DNA from: Pterois miles
Lineage: Eukaryota; Chordata; Actinopteri; Perciformes; Scorpaenidae
NCBI GenBank assembly: GCA_947000775.1
Contig: CAMQGK010000008.1
Coordinates: 8,148,501 to 8,212,500 of the forward strand
Length of the DNA: 64,000 bases
Direction: 5' to 3'
Shown: positions 22,410-34,864 of the stretch, piece by piece
Layout of the letters: each line of letters opens with the position of its first letter
How positions within the stretch are numbered: position 1 is the stretch's first letter
Notes under the pieces: model-generated
Told to the model about the DNA's origin: nothing
Seen by the model: only the letters and a program-made list of their open reading frames with translations
Database searches by the model: none
Position numbers and translations under genes: made by a program

Positions 22410-22870
22410 GTCACTGTGATGTCACCCACTGGTTTGTGGACTGGCTTTATGTAGTCATCTTGGTATGACATTTTTAGGCAACCAAAATATTACAATAAAC
22501 TTTCATGAACTAAAAACACACATGGATAACTCCCAGACTGGAAAACACCATGGCAGCGACCAATCAATCACAATGTAGCCATACCCAAAAGCATAACCTG
22601 CTTTATCATCTATTTGACTCTAAATAGGACCATCATGTAAAATCATAATTTTATGCTGTATTGAAGAAACCAGTGACTGAGGGCAGAAACTCATGTTTAC
22701 AATGTTTACTGAGGTAATAAATCAAGTGAGAAGTAGGCTCATTTTCTCAGAGCCTTTGTTGCAGCCAGAGGGGTCGCCCCCTGTTGGTTATTGGAAATAA
22801 TGCAAGTTTAAGGCACTTCAGCACTGGCCTCACTTTTCAGACCTGGCGGTTGCCCACTGATTGGCCACAG
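22410..22870 (+). repeat. Dispersed repeat, TCAAGTGAGAAGTAGGCTCA family (plus copy)
   Basis: Diagnostic blocks: GATGTCACCCACTGGTTTG, ATAAATCAAGTGAGAAGTAG, CTCATTTTCTCAGAGC, GTTGCAGCCAGAGGGGTCGC, AATGCAAGTTTAAGGCACTTC, CCTCACTTTTCAGACC. An inverted copy sits at 24533-24900. Unclassified teleost repeat. Confidence 0.7.
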
Positions 22871-24532
22871 TGCACCGTGCCTTTCTTGTAAGCCAATCAG
22901 AGCAGACTGGGCTGTTTCGGGAGAGCTCTTAAAGAGACGGGTGCTAAAATGGAGCATTTCAGACAGAGGGTGAAAGTTCAAATGGCTGTATTGCTACCAA
23001 GAGGCTCCACATTCTGTAAATTATTCTGATGATGTCTCACTATTTTCCAGTTGAATACAATCAGTTATCGCCATACAAATGAGTCAGTTATTTATGTAAC
23101 TTTAAAGTGCAAAATCCACACTGATAGAGTTCATTTGACTTCAATCAGTCTCTGCAAATTTGTCTTCTTCTAATGCTTTCTTGCCTTGTATGACTTTCAA
23201 AACATTCACTCATGGCAAATTGGTAGAATATACTGTATTATACAGGACTTTATGGAGGCCTCTGTAAGAATAGCTCTCATCAGCTACAAGTATGAAAACA
23301 TTTGAGTAATGGTTAAAGCTAAAGAATTTTAATTCCAATGCCATTATCCACCTTATTAACTGTGTTAACACAGAGGGCTAAAGCAAACAACTAGTAGTCT
23401 TCCGAGCCTGAATATTGCGCCTCTGCTTAACCACCGCTGGGTGTTGAGTCCCTGCACTGTATTTTTAAGGCTTGTGAAGATCTAACTGTCGAGTCTCAGA
23501 GGTGCATTATTCACAGAGAAACGGGGCTTACTACCATAGCCCTCATCCAACACTCACTTTAAAAGGTGCGTGCTCATGGTGTAGTGTTCTCGCCTGCTCC
23601 TATTGCTTACTCTCTCCTTCCCTCTCAGTCGGTCTTACAGTATATTTTTCTCCATTTTTTGCCTCTTACTCTCAGGTTGCTCGCTTGCTTTTATTTTGTC
23701 CATTACACGCTTTGCCTCTTTGTACTGTAATTCTCAGACAGGGTTTCTCTATAGCGAAATGTTACCCAATCACACCATGATAACTCCCTGATTAAGTTTG
23801 TGGTTGAAAAGAAAAGTCACTCAAGCTCTATTAATAAGATTGAGTATCCATGTTTAACACAATCTAATGGATGTGTGAAATAAGCCGCAGCTATTAATGT
23901 TTAATGTATAATTGAATGTTCTACATGGCCAAACTTGTTTACTGGAATAATTGATGTTTCGGATTTCCCATTTGCCTGCATTACAAGAAGGGACAGAGAG
24001 ACAGTGGGAGGAGGAGACAAATAGACTTGGCTCACCCTCTGCACTTGAAGGTGGTGAGGTCAAGTAACAGATGTTAGAAGTAATTACAGCACTTGTTTGA
24101 TGAGCTTTTAAAAGCTTCTGACAGACCTTATATTTCAACCGCAATTTCTTTATAAATAAAGAAAAAATACATTAACTTTCCTGATATGCGACCTTCCCTC
24201 ATCTGCAAAAGGCCTCCATGACGGCCCTAAAGCACAGCCAGGAAGGCGCTACAGTGGGTTTATATTGTTGTCTGTGTGAGAATTTCATGTGTTGGGTTTT
24301 GTTTGCTTGTTTACCTGAGAGGGACAGCAGGGTGTGACTGAGGTGGAGAGTCTCATGGTCCACTGCACATTAGACTTAGCCAGTCTCCAGAGTGAACCTC
24401 CATGCTTTTGGTTTTTCTGTCTCTCTTTCTGATGTTCCACACGGGGCTGACTAATTCGTGAAAAAAATATCTGATTTTGATTATTCTGACCAATATTGCT
24501 ATTGTGATTATTTCCAATGGGTAAGCTCTGGG
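22871..24532. other. Non-coding DNA between two inverted repeat copies
   Basis: No gene or repeat recognised. The stretch around 23560-23720 is pyrimidine-rich (CTCTCCTTCCCTCTCAG and similar), giving two overlapping chance frames of 92 and 62 codons on the plus strand. Confidence 0.5.
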
Positions 24533-24900
24533 TCTGAGAAGTGAAGCCAATGCAGAAGTGCCTTAAACTTGCATTCTTTCTAACAGCCAGCAGGAAGCGA
24601 CTCCTCTGGTTGCAAAAAAGTCTGATTGTATAGAAGTCTGTGAGAAAATGAGCCTACTTCTCACTTGATTTATCACCTTTATACCTTGTGATTGACAGAT
24701 TGCTACAGCGTTGTCTGGTCTGGGTGCTGTCTGTTGTCAGTGTTTCACTTCATGAAAGGTTTCGTCATCCTTTTGAATCACTAAAAAACAAGATGGCAAC
24801 TGCAAAAATGCCTTCAAAACAGCAGTCCACAAATCGATAGGAGATGTCAAGGTGACTACGTCCTCTTCTCATAATACAGTCTATGATTTTACAGGCTCAT
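24533..24900 (-). repeat. Dispersed repeat, TCAAGTGAGAAGTAGGCTCA family (minus copy)
   Basis: Reverse complement of the 22410-22870 element. Read on the minus strand it gives GATAAATCAAGTGAGAAGTA, GGCTCATTTTCTCACAGAC, TTGCAACCAGAGGAGTCGC, AATGCAAGTTTAAGGCACTTC and TTCACTTCTCAGACCC. The two copies form a 1.7-kb-spaced inverted pair. Confidence 0.7.
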
Positions 24901-25485
24901 ATCAGAAGTTTAAAGTCATAAAATGTAAAAGATATTTGTTTCAATGTGCTATTGATGACATTCAGCCAGTACATGTCCCATTCTCCCTTCCCCTTCCATT
25001 GCGTTTACTTCACAACAAGTCGTTGCCAGGCACTTACTATCAATCTCAGCCATTTACCGTCGTTTTACTACTAGCTCACAAGCCTTGGTCAAAGTGGGAA
25101 CTAAAGGTCAGATATCATCCTCAGAGATTAACAACATTTGCACTGCCAAATTCACAATCATAATTTATTTCAGGACCCACTACACTTTTTATTTGGCACC
25201 TTTCTAAAGGCTCTATCTGTAACTTTTCTTTGTTTACAAGTAAACCTCCATTAAGCACCTTTAAACAGGGAACAGTCAAGGCTTCTTTCTTACTATTGGT
25301 TTATTTATTTTAATGCCAACTCACAGAATTAATGTTGATTAGCTAGAAATTTTCAGGCCACGGTTGTCATACCTGATAAAATCAACACTTATACTTTCAC
25401 TTGGCTTGTTCACACAGTTAATCAAGAAAGCTCTTACCATTTGAAAGTTGCATTCTTTCAAATCGTTCAGCCCTAGCTCTATACC

Positions 25486-25545
25486 TAAGATAAGATAAGA
25501 TATTCCTTTATTGGTCCCACAGTGGGGAAATTCACAATCGTAACA
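25486..25545 (-). mobile_element. LINE/SINE 3' tail, L2/Rex-type
   Basis: TAAGATAAGATAAGATATTC, CTTTATTGGTCCCACAGTGG and GGAAATTCACAATCG form the minus-strand 3' end of an L2/CR1-clade fish LINE or a SINE with the same tail. They match the plus-strand terminus at 13865-13918. The body to the right is too diverged to follow. Confidence 0.7.
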
Positions 25546-25549
25546 TCAC

Positions 25550-27454
25550 CATTACAGAGAGACAACAGTATTTACCTCTCTGAAGCGAGGAAGTGAGCTA
25601 TCCGTGTACTTGAATGCATCATTTCAATGAACTCTTTCATGCTTTTTTCCTCTCCTGCCCTCTTTCTGTTCTATCTCACCTCACTCTAACCAATCAATAA
25701 TCAAAGTGCATGGACTGCCAAAGACAACTCACCTGTAATACTGTTTACAGTGACTGGACAATAGCCAAGCCTTGATCAACACACACAGAGGCGCTAACAG
25801 ATGCGCCCTCTCGCCTGCTGGCATGGCAGAGCTTCACACCCAGAGGGACACTTTCCTCTCCTGCCGTTCCCTTTCACGTTCCTTCCACCTCAACTGCTTA
25901 ACCACACTGCCTTCGAGTCATTTAGATCTCTCCCAAGTGGTTTCAAATTTAGTTTGAACTTACAGGCGGGTTTAAGCTGATGAATAGCTTTTATTGAACA
26001 TGAATAAATTTAAGGGTTGAGATTAGTCAGCTCCTTCTCTCTGATGATCTGAGTCTGCCAGAGGATGTGCTCAGCATTAAAAAAAAAAAAAAAAAATACA
26101 CCGAAGGAAACAAAAATGTGTGCAGTTTCTATTGAAAAAAGAGGGATGAGCGATTATAGGATCATGTCCACCTGCTTCTTAAAATATCACATATACAGGA
26201 AATCATATTATCAGGATAATATCCTATATAGTGTCAGGTAAGGTGATGAGTCAGGTATCCCAGAGAGTTCAAAATGTTTCCTCGATTGGAAATCACTCCC
26301 AGCTCTTAATCACTTGTGCTTGTGTGTTATCGCTGATGTCGATCTACCTTATCCTTGTCCATAAACTATCCCTATTATTTACCCTCTTCCAAATTAAAGC
26401 CTATGACACCAGATCTCCCCCCCAACTTGAGTAATACCACACCCACTGACCTTCCCATCCCTCAAGCAGCCACCGGGCGGCACATTGATCGATCCCGCTC
26501 ATGGCCTTGCTAATCTTCGAAGGGACCGACACGAGGTGACAGTATTTCACTGTTCAATCTGATGCAATTACCTTCAAAATAAACAGATTTTGGATAGCAG
26601 CTGACCTTCCAGTGAAAGAAGGTGGGTGGGCGGGATGTTTGTGCGCTTGTAAATGTCTGTGCGACTGCTGTTATTTATCAATGAAGCTGCATCATAAACA
26701 GAACATATCCCGAGCAAGGTGTCGCAGATAAGAGTGGCGGCTCAGGTCTGTTAGTGATGGAGCTCATCTTCCTGTAAAGCCTTTAATGTCCTGCAAGGTT
26801 AAACACACAATTTCACCTGCCGCCATTTATCTACTTATTTCCTAATGAATTTTATTTCTGATTCTAGGTGAGACCCCTTCGGTCCATTTCACAATAATGT
26901 GAAGCATTTACATCATGAAACAAAATCCCCTCTGGGAAGATTATTACAGCAGTTAAAATGAAAGTGATGTGATGAGATCACACATGCAAAATTGAATAAT
27001 GAAATGTGCTGTAATCACTCTGGATTTAAAGAGCAGTAATTAGAGCAGATATATTTCTTTATACATACTAACAGTAATGGCAGCAGTGTTCGACCTAGGC
27101 CTCGTCTTTGCCATGGGGCAAAGGAGGTTAGCCTGTGAATACTATGTCTCTGAAGACAGACGCAATCGAGCATGGCCAGACACAAGCATCTCCTCCTTTT
27201 TAAGTATTCCACAACAGATTTCTTACACAGACATCCCTCTGAGCTGCTTTCTTATACACATCCCTAAAACAACAGCACAGCAAACACCAGAAAGCAAAAT
27301 CAATAATCAACAATAAGGGAATAGAAATGCACTTTTTAGTGTGCAATCAGATGTTCTTGAGGGCCAAAAAGTAAAGCAACTGTTTATTTGTCAGTTAGTA
27401 TATTCAAGAAGTGTCAATACAAATTTGTCCCTGATCAGTGCTCATGTTTAAATC
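25550..27454. other. Mostly unique non-coding DNA, A18 at 26079-26096
   Basis: The only simple repeat is A18. The stretches 26480-26770 and 26820-27060 are non-repetitive, with homeodomain-like TAAT cores and GCAGTAATTAGAGCAG near 27030. They resemble conserved non-coding DNA but conservation cannot be seen here. ATTTCTGATTCTAG|GTGAGACC near 26870 places acceptor and donor consensus back to back, leaving no exon. Confidence 0.45.
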
Positions 27455-28260
27455 ATTAAAGGGGTATTCCAGCAACGTAGTATTGCACCTCCATATACAG
27501 CTGTTGGGGGACTCAACATCAAATCTAAATCAGAGCAGTAAAGGCAGACATATCCTGAATTTTATTTGCTCATATAGACAAAGAGTATAGAAGTAAAGAG
27601 ATGAAACTGGTGCTTTTTTGACAACAGCGTTAGATGGCAGTACATCAGCGCTGTCGCCATTTTGGACTGAACGCGCCTATGAGTCTATAGCCATGGATGT
27701 GTAAATCAGAGGATTTTTTTTTCGAGGTAAATCAACTTCCCAGTATGAATACTTAAATAGCCCTCATTTAAATCGTTATGTCAAAAAAATCATGAAGAGT
27801 GAAATGAGTGTCTGGTTCTGCCAGCTTCCTGCTAGCTGTATGTGACTGTGATAAAGGCCATGTTGGCTGTAATTCATCACTTTTATTATCTTATAATACA
27901 CCCACGGACTGTATGCTGTAAGCCTGTACTGTGATGGCTGTATTAATGTCTCTGTTCCCAAACAGCCAGTGCTGGTTGCTAGTAGTACTAGTCGCATGAC
28001 ATAAATGTAATTTAACGTAGTTGTAGGTAGCCACTTTTAGTCCAAAATGATACAGGGATGGGGTCTGCTGGGCGCTGTCACAATGGAGCAATTGACTTTC
28101 ACTTCTTAGTAATGCACCTTCTTGAAAATGCCAGATCCTACATTTCCCATAATGCAACCAGATCTTTAATTCAACCCTCCTTGCTTTCTATATGGGCAAT
28201 GAAATCCCACACTTCCAGTTCGTAACACAGACTTTGTGAAAAATTTGCATTTTCAAGCCC
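27455..28260 (+). repeat. Teleost dispersed element starting TTAAAGGGGTATTCCA
   Basis: The left edge TTAAAGGGGTATTCCAGC, followed by GTAGTATTGCACCTCCATA, is the start of a non-autonomous repeat I recognise from fish genomes. Further blocks include GTCGCCATTTTGGACTGAAC and, near the right, CCAGATCCTACATTTCCCAT and AATGCAACCAGATC. The right boundary is uncertain and no matching terminal inverted repeat was found. Confidence 0.5.
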
Positions 28261-28386
28261 AAACCAGGATAACAAAACTAATGTTTTACTATTTTCACAG
28301 TAGTCCTCGTGATAAACTGAACTTCATGTGTGTTTTAATTGAATTTAAAATAATGTAAGATCATACTTTATAGGTCTATCATCCCA

Positions 28387-28513
28387 AGAGTTTACAAGCA
28401 CTGAGTAATGCTCAAGGACACTTCAGCGGGGCGAAGGCCTGCTGACATATGGGCTCGAATCGGTCTATTCTGGTTGACGGACAGTCTCCCTAACCACTAT
28501 TCTACCCTGCCAC
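28387..28513 (-). mobile_element. tRNA-derived SINE fragment
   Basis: On the minus strand: GTGGCAGGGTAGAATAGTGG, then TTAGGGAGACTGTCC, giving an A-box-like TAGAATAGTGGTTAGGGA (28486-28504). A B-box-like GATTCGAGCCC (28451-28461) follows, and the body CGCTGAAGTGTCCTTGAGCA is shared with fish tRNA SINEs. It is a different family from the SINE at 16180. The 3' end is truncated. Confidence 0.65.
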
Positions 28514-29419
28514 ATCCATGAGATAAAATTTCCAAGTGTGACAGCTGATGCGCAATTCACTTGCAAACTTTACACCCACTTTCATCAACCTTGCTCTCCA
28601 GCTGCCCATGTGGGAATGAGCCCATACACAGCTGATTGTGGCGAGATGGGCATCTGCCTGTCCAGATGCACTATAGCAGCCTGTTGTTGGAAAGCTAAAG
28701 GGACAGCGACAAGCACTTAGCTGGTCCCTCAGCAACCAGTCCCATTCCCTCCTCTTATCTAAAGTGACAAGAGGAGTTTTCCAGCCCTCCTATGCCTGAG
28801 GCTCATCCTGCATTATCTCCCAGTGTACCAGCACCACTAGCTATCTTGTGTCCCTGATTCCCTCGGTCTAAAAATATGCTAGAAAAAGCATGATGGCATT
28901 GCTAGAAATTCAGGAGTGTGAACAGTTGTGCTGCTAGGATGTTTTTCAAACTGTCGATCATATCATTAGGTGATGGACTCAGAGCAAGTGTGCGGAGAGC
29001 ATGTGGGGATCAGCACAGGTCCATTTTCCTTGTACCATGTACTGCACTGCCCTTCTCACCAAATGGCTGGAGTTACCGATCCGATAAAGTGTGTGCGGAG
29101 AATGCAAAGCGACAAAACATGAACTAAAGCAGACGCCCTAATGAGATATTGATTGCCCACACTGATGTTTACACTTTTGCCTGCCTAATACTCTCCAAGT
29201 CCACCATAAACAATCAGCCATCTGTTCAAGCACATTCTGAGCCCTGCTGTGCAATTTAGATCTGCCTGATGTTCAAATTAATTAACTAGAAGTTTTGATA
29301 TGTACTGTAAGGCAGCCGGTATAACTATCACACATACATATATTTGTACTTACACTTTTACTGTATATACTCCCATTGCACTGAGGACCACATTAACCTA
29401 TAGTAACTGAATGAATAAC
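28514..29419. other. Non-coding DNA, nothing recognised
   Basis: No supported gene or repeat. Overlapping chance frames of 60-77 codons lie on both strands at 28502-28735. Confidence 0.5.
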
Positions 29420-29686
29420 AGAACTGTGTATTGCAAGTATCTGGCGATACGATACATATCATGACACAAGGGTTACAATTAAATTCATTGTGGTACAGTA
29501 CGCAAAGTTATATATATTGTAATTTTTTAAAATATAATTTTATTAAGACTGAACCAGCATCATAGCACCGCTTTGAGAGGTCACATACACTGAGTGGGTG
29601 CACATCTTTGCAAATGAAATAACTGACTGAGTTCACCAAACAAATTATTGCGATCCTCAATATTCAATATTTTCTTGCACCCCTAA
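29420..29686 (-). mobile_element. hAT-like MITE, TTAGGGGTGCAAGAAAAT end
   Basis: The right end is ATATTTTCTTGCACCCCTAA. Minus-strand reading matches the left arm of the nested element at 18901. Internal matches include GCGATACGATACATATCATG. The opposite terminus is not clear. A middle portion (about 29540-29650) differs from the other copy. Confidence 0.6.
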
Positions 29687-29689
29687 TAT

Positions 29690-30940
29690 GAGTTTCATAT
29701 ACTGAATGACCACCACAGCTCACACAACTATGCTTCACACACAGCAAACTGCAACCAAACAAAACATGGAAATGCATGATTTTTAACTGTTTTGACCATT
29801 TGAGAAACTCAAAGGCTGCAAGCAGAAAAACAGTTTCTCCTTGAGATACGAGGCTGAGAAAACCTCAGCAATTACATCTTAGCCCCCATCCTGCCTCTTT
29901 TTCTTCTTCTTACTGCTTAGCAGCAAATGATCCCATTTTTCTGCACTCAATTAAAATGTGTATTAATTGTGAAAAAGCCCCAGGGAGGGACTCAAGTCAT
30001 TCGGATAGTATTCATTAGCCATGGCTTATACTTTATAGCCACTGAATGCAAAACAGCAAATGATTGAAACCCATTTTTTGTTCTAAACAACAAAGGAATC
30101 CTCACCCCGAGCTCCCTGTTGTTTGTGCAATGGCCCCAGCTGCCCAAAGTAAGGGCTGAGAGCTCCCATATAATGAACCTGGGAAGCAACTCTTCGCGCA
30201 AAATCAATAGTGACGAGCTCCTTTAAAACTCTCAACTTTGAGCCTTTGATGCCCAAGAATACATTACCGCCGTTAACTAGGGCTGCCGTCCAGGCAATAA
30301 GCATGCAGCTCACTCTCCAGGCTCCATTTGCCCCCCCATCCTCACACAGACTTGCACCATTACTAGCACGATTACAGTGGACACCGCGGCTGTAGTCTAC
30401 TAGTTGCCTTATTTAAAGTGCTGATCATTCCCACCTGGCAAATTTATCAAATGTTGCAGTTTTATTTTGAGTCATCGATGGATGTGTGAGCTTGGCATGA
30501 AGAAACGAAGCTGCTGGGGAACGTTTGATGTGTCAAATGCTTTATGCATTCTGAGCTGCATCCCTGCACAACCACATTCACCTTGTAACCTCTTCAAACC
30601 ATACAACGCATACACACTTGTCACAAAGCCTTCAGTGTTCATATAACCCAGCTTTACACATAGATTGTGCTGAAAAATACAGATTTTGAAGGGTGTCTGC
30701 ATGCGTTTGTGCAATGTGAACATATTAATATTACATCTGTATGCAGGTGTGTATTAACTAAGATATAAGAAGACTCTGAATGGTTTTGGCCCTGTGAACT
30801 CCACAAAAGCATCGAAGCAAGCACGACTTAAAATACAACCCACTATAGGCTGCCTTTTCCTGCTGTGCTCATATTCACATTGTATTGCTTTGGCTGTCAG
30901 GTTCCAGGTGAATTCAATATTTGCTTTTAAGTCTTTGCAC
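29690..30940. other. Non-coding DNA, nothing recognised
   Basis: No gene or dispersed repeat identified. The overlapping 71-76-codon minus frames at 29992-30313 show no recognisable domain. Confidence 0.5.
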
Positions 30941-30949
30941 GTATGTGTA

Positions 30950-30997
<48 letters not shown>
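30941..30997. repeat. (TG)n microsatellite with GTAT lead-in
   Basis: GTATGTGTATGTATG followed by about 21 TG units, ending TTTGTAATG. It produces Val-Cys or His-Thr repeat frames that are not genes. Confidence 0.95.
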
Positions 30998-30999
<2 letters not shown>

Positions 31000-31149
31000 T
31001 AATGTACAAGGTCTGCTATGCTACCCATCACTGTCACATCCCGGGCCATAATCATATATGCACTGGGCTTGTTAAGTACTTTCCCACTTTTCTTTACAGC
31101 CTTGAATTGCAAATGGGAGGAATTAAGTTTGAAGCAAAGAGGTTGGATT

Positions 31150-31450
31150 CTCGCCTCACTGTCCGCCATTAACTAATTGGCGGCATTGTGTGCGCGGCGA
31201 GGACCAGGGGAAAAAAATAAAAGAAAAAGAAGAAAAGGAAACAGTCATCTTTAGAGCGTGAGACTGAACCAAACTCTGAGCAAGACAAGCTGACAATGAA
31301 GAGACAATTCCCATGTGTCTCCTCTCACATTTCCGCTTTAATTTGGTGATGCGAAGCTTTAAATGGCGGACTGAATCACTTTTATGAACAAAAGAATGGT
31401 AATTTTAGCAACAAAATGACGGAGACATCTGAAACTGGCATATGAATATT
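31150..31450. promoter_or_regulatory. Candidate conserved stretch with inverted GTCCGCCATT
   Basis: CCGCCATTAACTAATTGGCGG (31163-31183) is an imperfect palindrome. GTCCGCCATT (31161-31170) recurs exactly inverted as AATGGCGGAC (31362-31371). A SOX-like AACAAAAG lies near 31387. The stretch is non-repetitive and more structured than its surroundings, but function is inference only. Confidence 0.2.
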
Positions 31451-34439
31451 TGAAACATTCCTTTCAATTAACCATGTATGTGTGTACAGTATGTGTGGTT
31501 TCACACCTACAGTCTAACATACAATACTTATGCATAGATTACAGCTCTGTTACATTGTACAGATATCTGCGTCTGTGCATTCATGCATCAAAACGGCATA
31601 CATCTGTGTAGGTTGCAAACCTTTACATATTTAAACAGATACATGCAGCTCATGGCCTGTTGATTGCATAAAGGGGTACTCATCCCCAGGAGTGATATGT
31701 GTGAGATTACGTCTGTGCTGCAGAGCCCTTACGTGTAAGACTATTATGCGTATTGGATCTCATGTAGGAGGACATGGCAGCTGAAAGCTATTTATACAGA
31801 TTAGAACTGTGGATATGGTGTAAAGGGGGGTAAATATTCTGTATGTAAGTGTGACTGACTGAAAGAGAATCCAGGGTTCATTTATGTAACTTGTTAAAGC
31901 AATGTGAATATTTGCTGTTTTTCCTCAATGTTCTATGATGGAAATTTCTTTGGGTGTTGGTTGACTTTGGGTTAGGGAAAAAAAAAAAAGCAAAAAGCAA
32001 ACTTTAGGTGTTAGGGAATTTTCTTTCACTATTTTCTAAGATTTCCAAGACCAGATAAGAGACATTTTCATCACTTTTTTATCGGACTTTCTGGGACACT
32101 TGGCAATTGACAAAGTCTCACAAAGGCATTTGAGTTCATGTAATTGACACATTTTATGGGTATTTCCTATTATATCCAATGCATAGAAATGACGGGACAG
32201 AATTAACCCAAATAGTGAACGCACTATCTGCGGAAGGTTTGTAAAACGAGCAATTTGGATGAATTTTAAGCAGATTATTTCCGGCGAATATTGCACCACA
32301 GATGAATTTTCTTTCTTATCTTTTAAGAAGTTTTAATATGAATCTTTGTCTACAGTATGTTATTTATTTATTTATTTATTTATTTATTTTTTAAATTTTA
32401 TTTTAACAATGAAGCTTGGTCATTGCTGTGTTAGCTCTTTAGCTGTTTCAGCTGCTAACGTTTCAAATGCAAGATGAAGCTGTATAGCAGACATGGGAGG
32501 GTCCGTGACTGTAACTTGTGTTCAGGTCTTCACTGCAACCTTATCCTGTTTATATCTTAAATAATAATACAGGCTTGAAAAATAATAATTTAATTTTGTT
32601 TTCTTCATAGAAATGAATGAAATACTGAGATATAGGCCAACTGTATACATTTTAAAAAGGTTGTCTTACACGTGCCAACATCAAGAGGGCCTCGTGTTGG
32701 GTTGGAACCTCCCAGCTGAGAACTAGTGATATAATCTACATGTTACTCTACAACCATGCAGAGGCATTGCTTGGCTTCATATCATCCACCGGAGGGCTGC
32801 ATTACAGATCTTCTGTCTTGTGCAAGAGCTGGAAACATGTTGTGCACAAAAAAATAGTCTCAGACCTCTATTCACACCAACATGCTGCTAATGAGGATTT
32901 AATTTGACATAACTTACTTTTGCATTAGTAGCTTTAAAACTGATTTAGTTGACTTGATGTTAAAGTCTGCTTTTTATCTGAAAGAAGCAACACATGAATG
33001 TGTTTTAGGAATTAAAAAAAAAAATCTAATATTACTATCAAGGTGACTGAAAGTGAAGTGAATGAAAAACAACATATTTAATTACAGTATATTTTTTGTG
33101 TTTGCATATCTGAGCGGAGCTATTCTTTTATTTCTGTTATGTTTGTCATTATACTGAACCACATAAATAGCTGAGAATGAACTGACAATGTAATACAATG
33201 AAAAGCTATTATTATTGGTAAACTACGGCATGAACTCATCAGGGATTCTGATGATGAACAACAACCGCAGTCTTTTACGCTCCATAGAAAGAATTCGGCC
33301 TCTTCTAGTCACATTTTCTCAAAAGCGGTCCCTGTGCCAGTATTGGTTACAGCCATACCTGTCAATTTGCTCATAGACAGTGACAATGTAAATTGGCAAT
33401 TACCAAATGCCAGTAATCAGAGCCGGAATTATGTCGGCCACAGGCTTGCAAAAATACAGACTGGCTTTAGAGAAACACAGGGCCCATATGAGTTCAAGTG
33501 TGGCCTTTCAGCTGCCAGCTTCTATTGGACAGAGCTTAAGAAGTGCTTTATGAGAAGTTTTTACCACAAGGTTTCAGGTGTACTTGGACTGATCGACAGC
33601 TCACATTACATGTAATGGACATCAATATTTTCCTGTTCGTATATTAATATCCATGTATAATTTTCCGTGTCACCTTTTCTGTATCTGACCTGCATCAGTA
33701 CTGCAATACTTTGTAGACATGTTTACTTGAGGAACTAGGACCTAATAAGTGACTGTAGTATCTGTCAAAATGGACAGTATCTCTCGAATTACAAATAAAT
33801 GGATTCACATGTGCTTTTGAGGTTATGGTTCATCCAGAATGACTGAGTGGGCCCTTTACACATTAATGTTTCCCAGCTGTTTTCAAACCCCCAAACCAGG
33901 ACTCTTAAGTGTACGAATGTTCATGCATGTGCGCTCATGGCCAATATGCACACACCATAGGTGTTTTCATCAGGACTGGTGCACCTGTGGTGCATTTGAT
34001 CACAGAGTGGGATCATAAAGGAGGCATTATTAATGGGGGGGTGCATTTGAGTCAATCATGATTTATCACATTCACTACTTTCACCACCTTAAATCACAGG
34101 GCTATCCCCCTCATGACACACTGACAATTTGGGAGACCTGTAGGGCGTTTCTCTCAGAGGAAAATCACTGTTGTCTGAGCCTAGGTTCAGTACTTCTTAA
34201 CTTTAGTTTTTAACCTGAACTATCTCTATCACATCATGTTGCTCACCACAGCCTCAGGCTATTATAATTAAAATTGTGGAGCTCAGACATTTTGGCCAGG
34301 ATGGAGACACCGGGTGAAAGACTAGCAGCTCGTATGGTCCCGAGGGAGCTATGAGCAAAGCAAAATAACGGTTGATGTGCAGAGGGAAATGTATAGAATA
34401 ATTAATCAATCACATCAACAATGTTTGATGTGCACATAA
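31451..34439. other. Mostly unique non-coding DNA with small simple repeats
   Basis: Holds A12 near 31978 and the (TTTA)n tract at 32360. 33230-33620 is non-repetitive and slightly more complex, with a 93-codon frame at 33334-33615 that I do not recognise. No gene seen. Confidence 0.45.
32360..32391. repeat. (TTTA)n microsatellite
   Basis: About seven TTTA units ending in TTTTTTAAATTTTATTTT. Confidence 0.9.
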
Positions 34440-34757
34440 ACACGGAGGGTTCTGTGGGTCAAAACTGCATAAAGTGTAACCAGCGGATCTATTGTGTCCG
34501 TGCGTAATTGTGGCTTGACAGCGTGCAACATCACTCCACTGCAGTGGGGCGCGCTGTGCTGGCTCTACTTATCTCCTGTACACAAATTCATGAACGAGTG
34601 GAACATCGCCACAGAAGTATAGCACCTATCCTCCGGTCCCCCTCAGGTTAACACTGTTAGCGCTGTTAGCACTGTTAGCTGTGAGCTGCCGGCTCAATAG
34701 TTGCCATGTTACAAGCCATGGAGAGGCAATAGAAATACTTGCATTTAGCACCTTTAA
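34440..34757 (-). repeat. Dispersed repeat, GCTAACAGTGCTAACAG family (copy 2)
   Basis: On the minus strand it reads GGTGCTAAATGCAAGTATTT, GTAACATGGCAACTATTGAG, CTAACAGTGCTAACAGCGC, CCTGAGGGGGACCGGAGGAT, GTGGCGATGTTCCACTCG. It is less diverged than the plus-strand copy at 1912-2280. The far edge, near 34440, is estimated. Confidence 0.65.
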
Positions 34758-34864
34758 GTCAGTTTAGTCCTTTGCTCCAATGGTGCATGCACAATTATCA
34801 CAAAGCCTTAGACTACAGACACTGCAAAAAATATATATTTCATCAGCTTATATCAGCTTTACAT

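Noticed and set aside
26850..26880. Acceptor GATTCTAG followed directly by GTGAG
   Set aside because: Acceptor and donor abut with no exon between them; no paired donor downstream.
30794..31172. Overlapping frames of 80-85 codons
   Set aside because: Extended across the TG microsatellite at 30941-30997.
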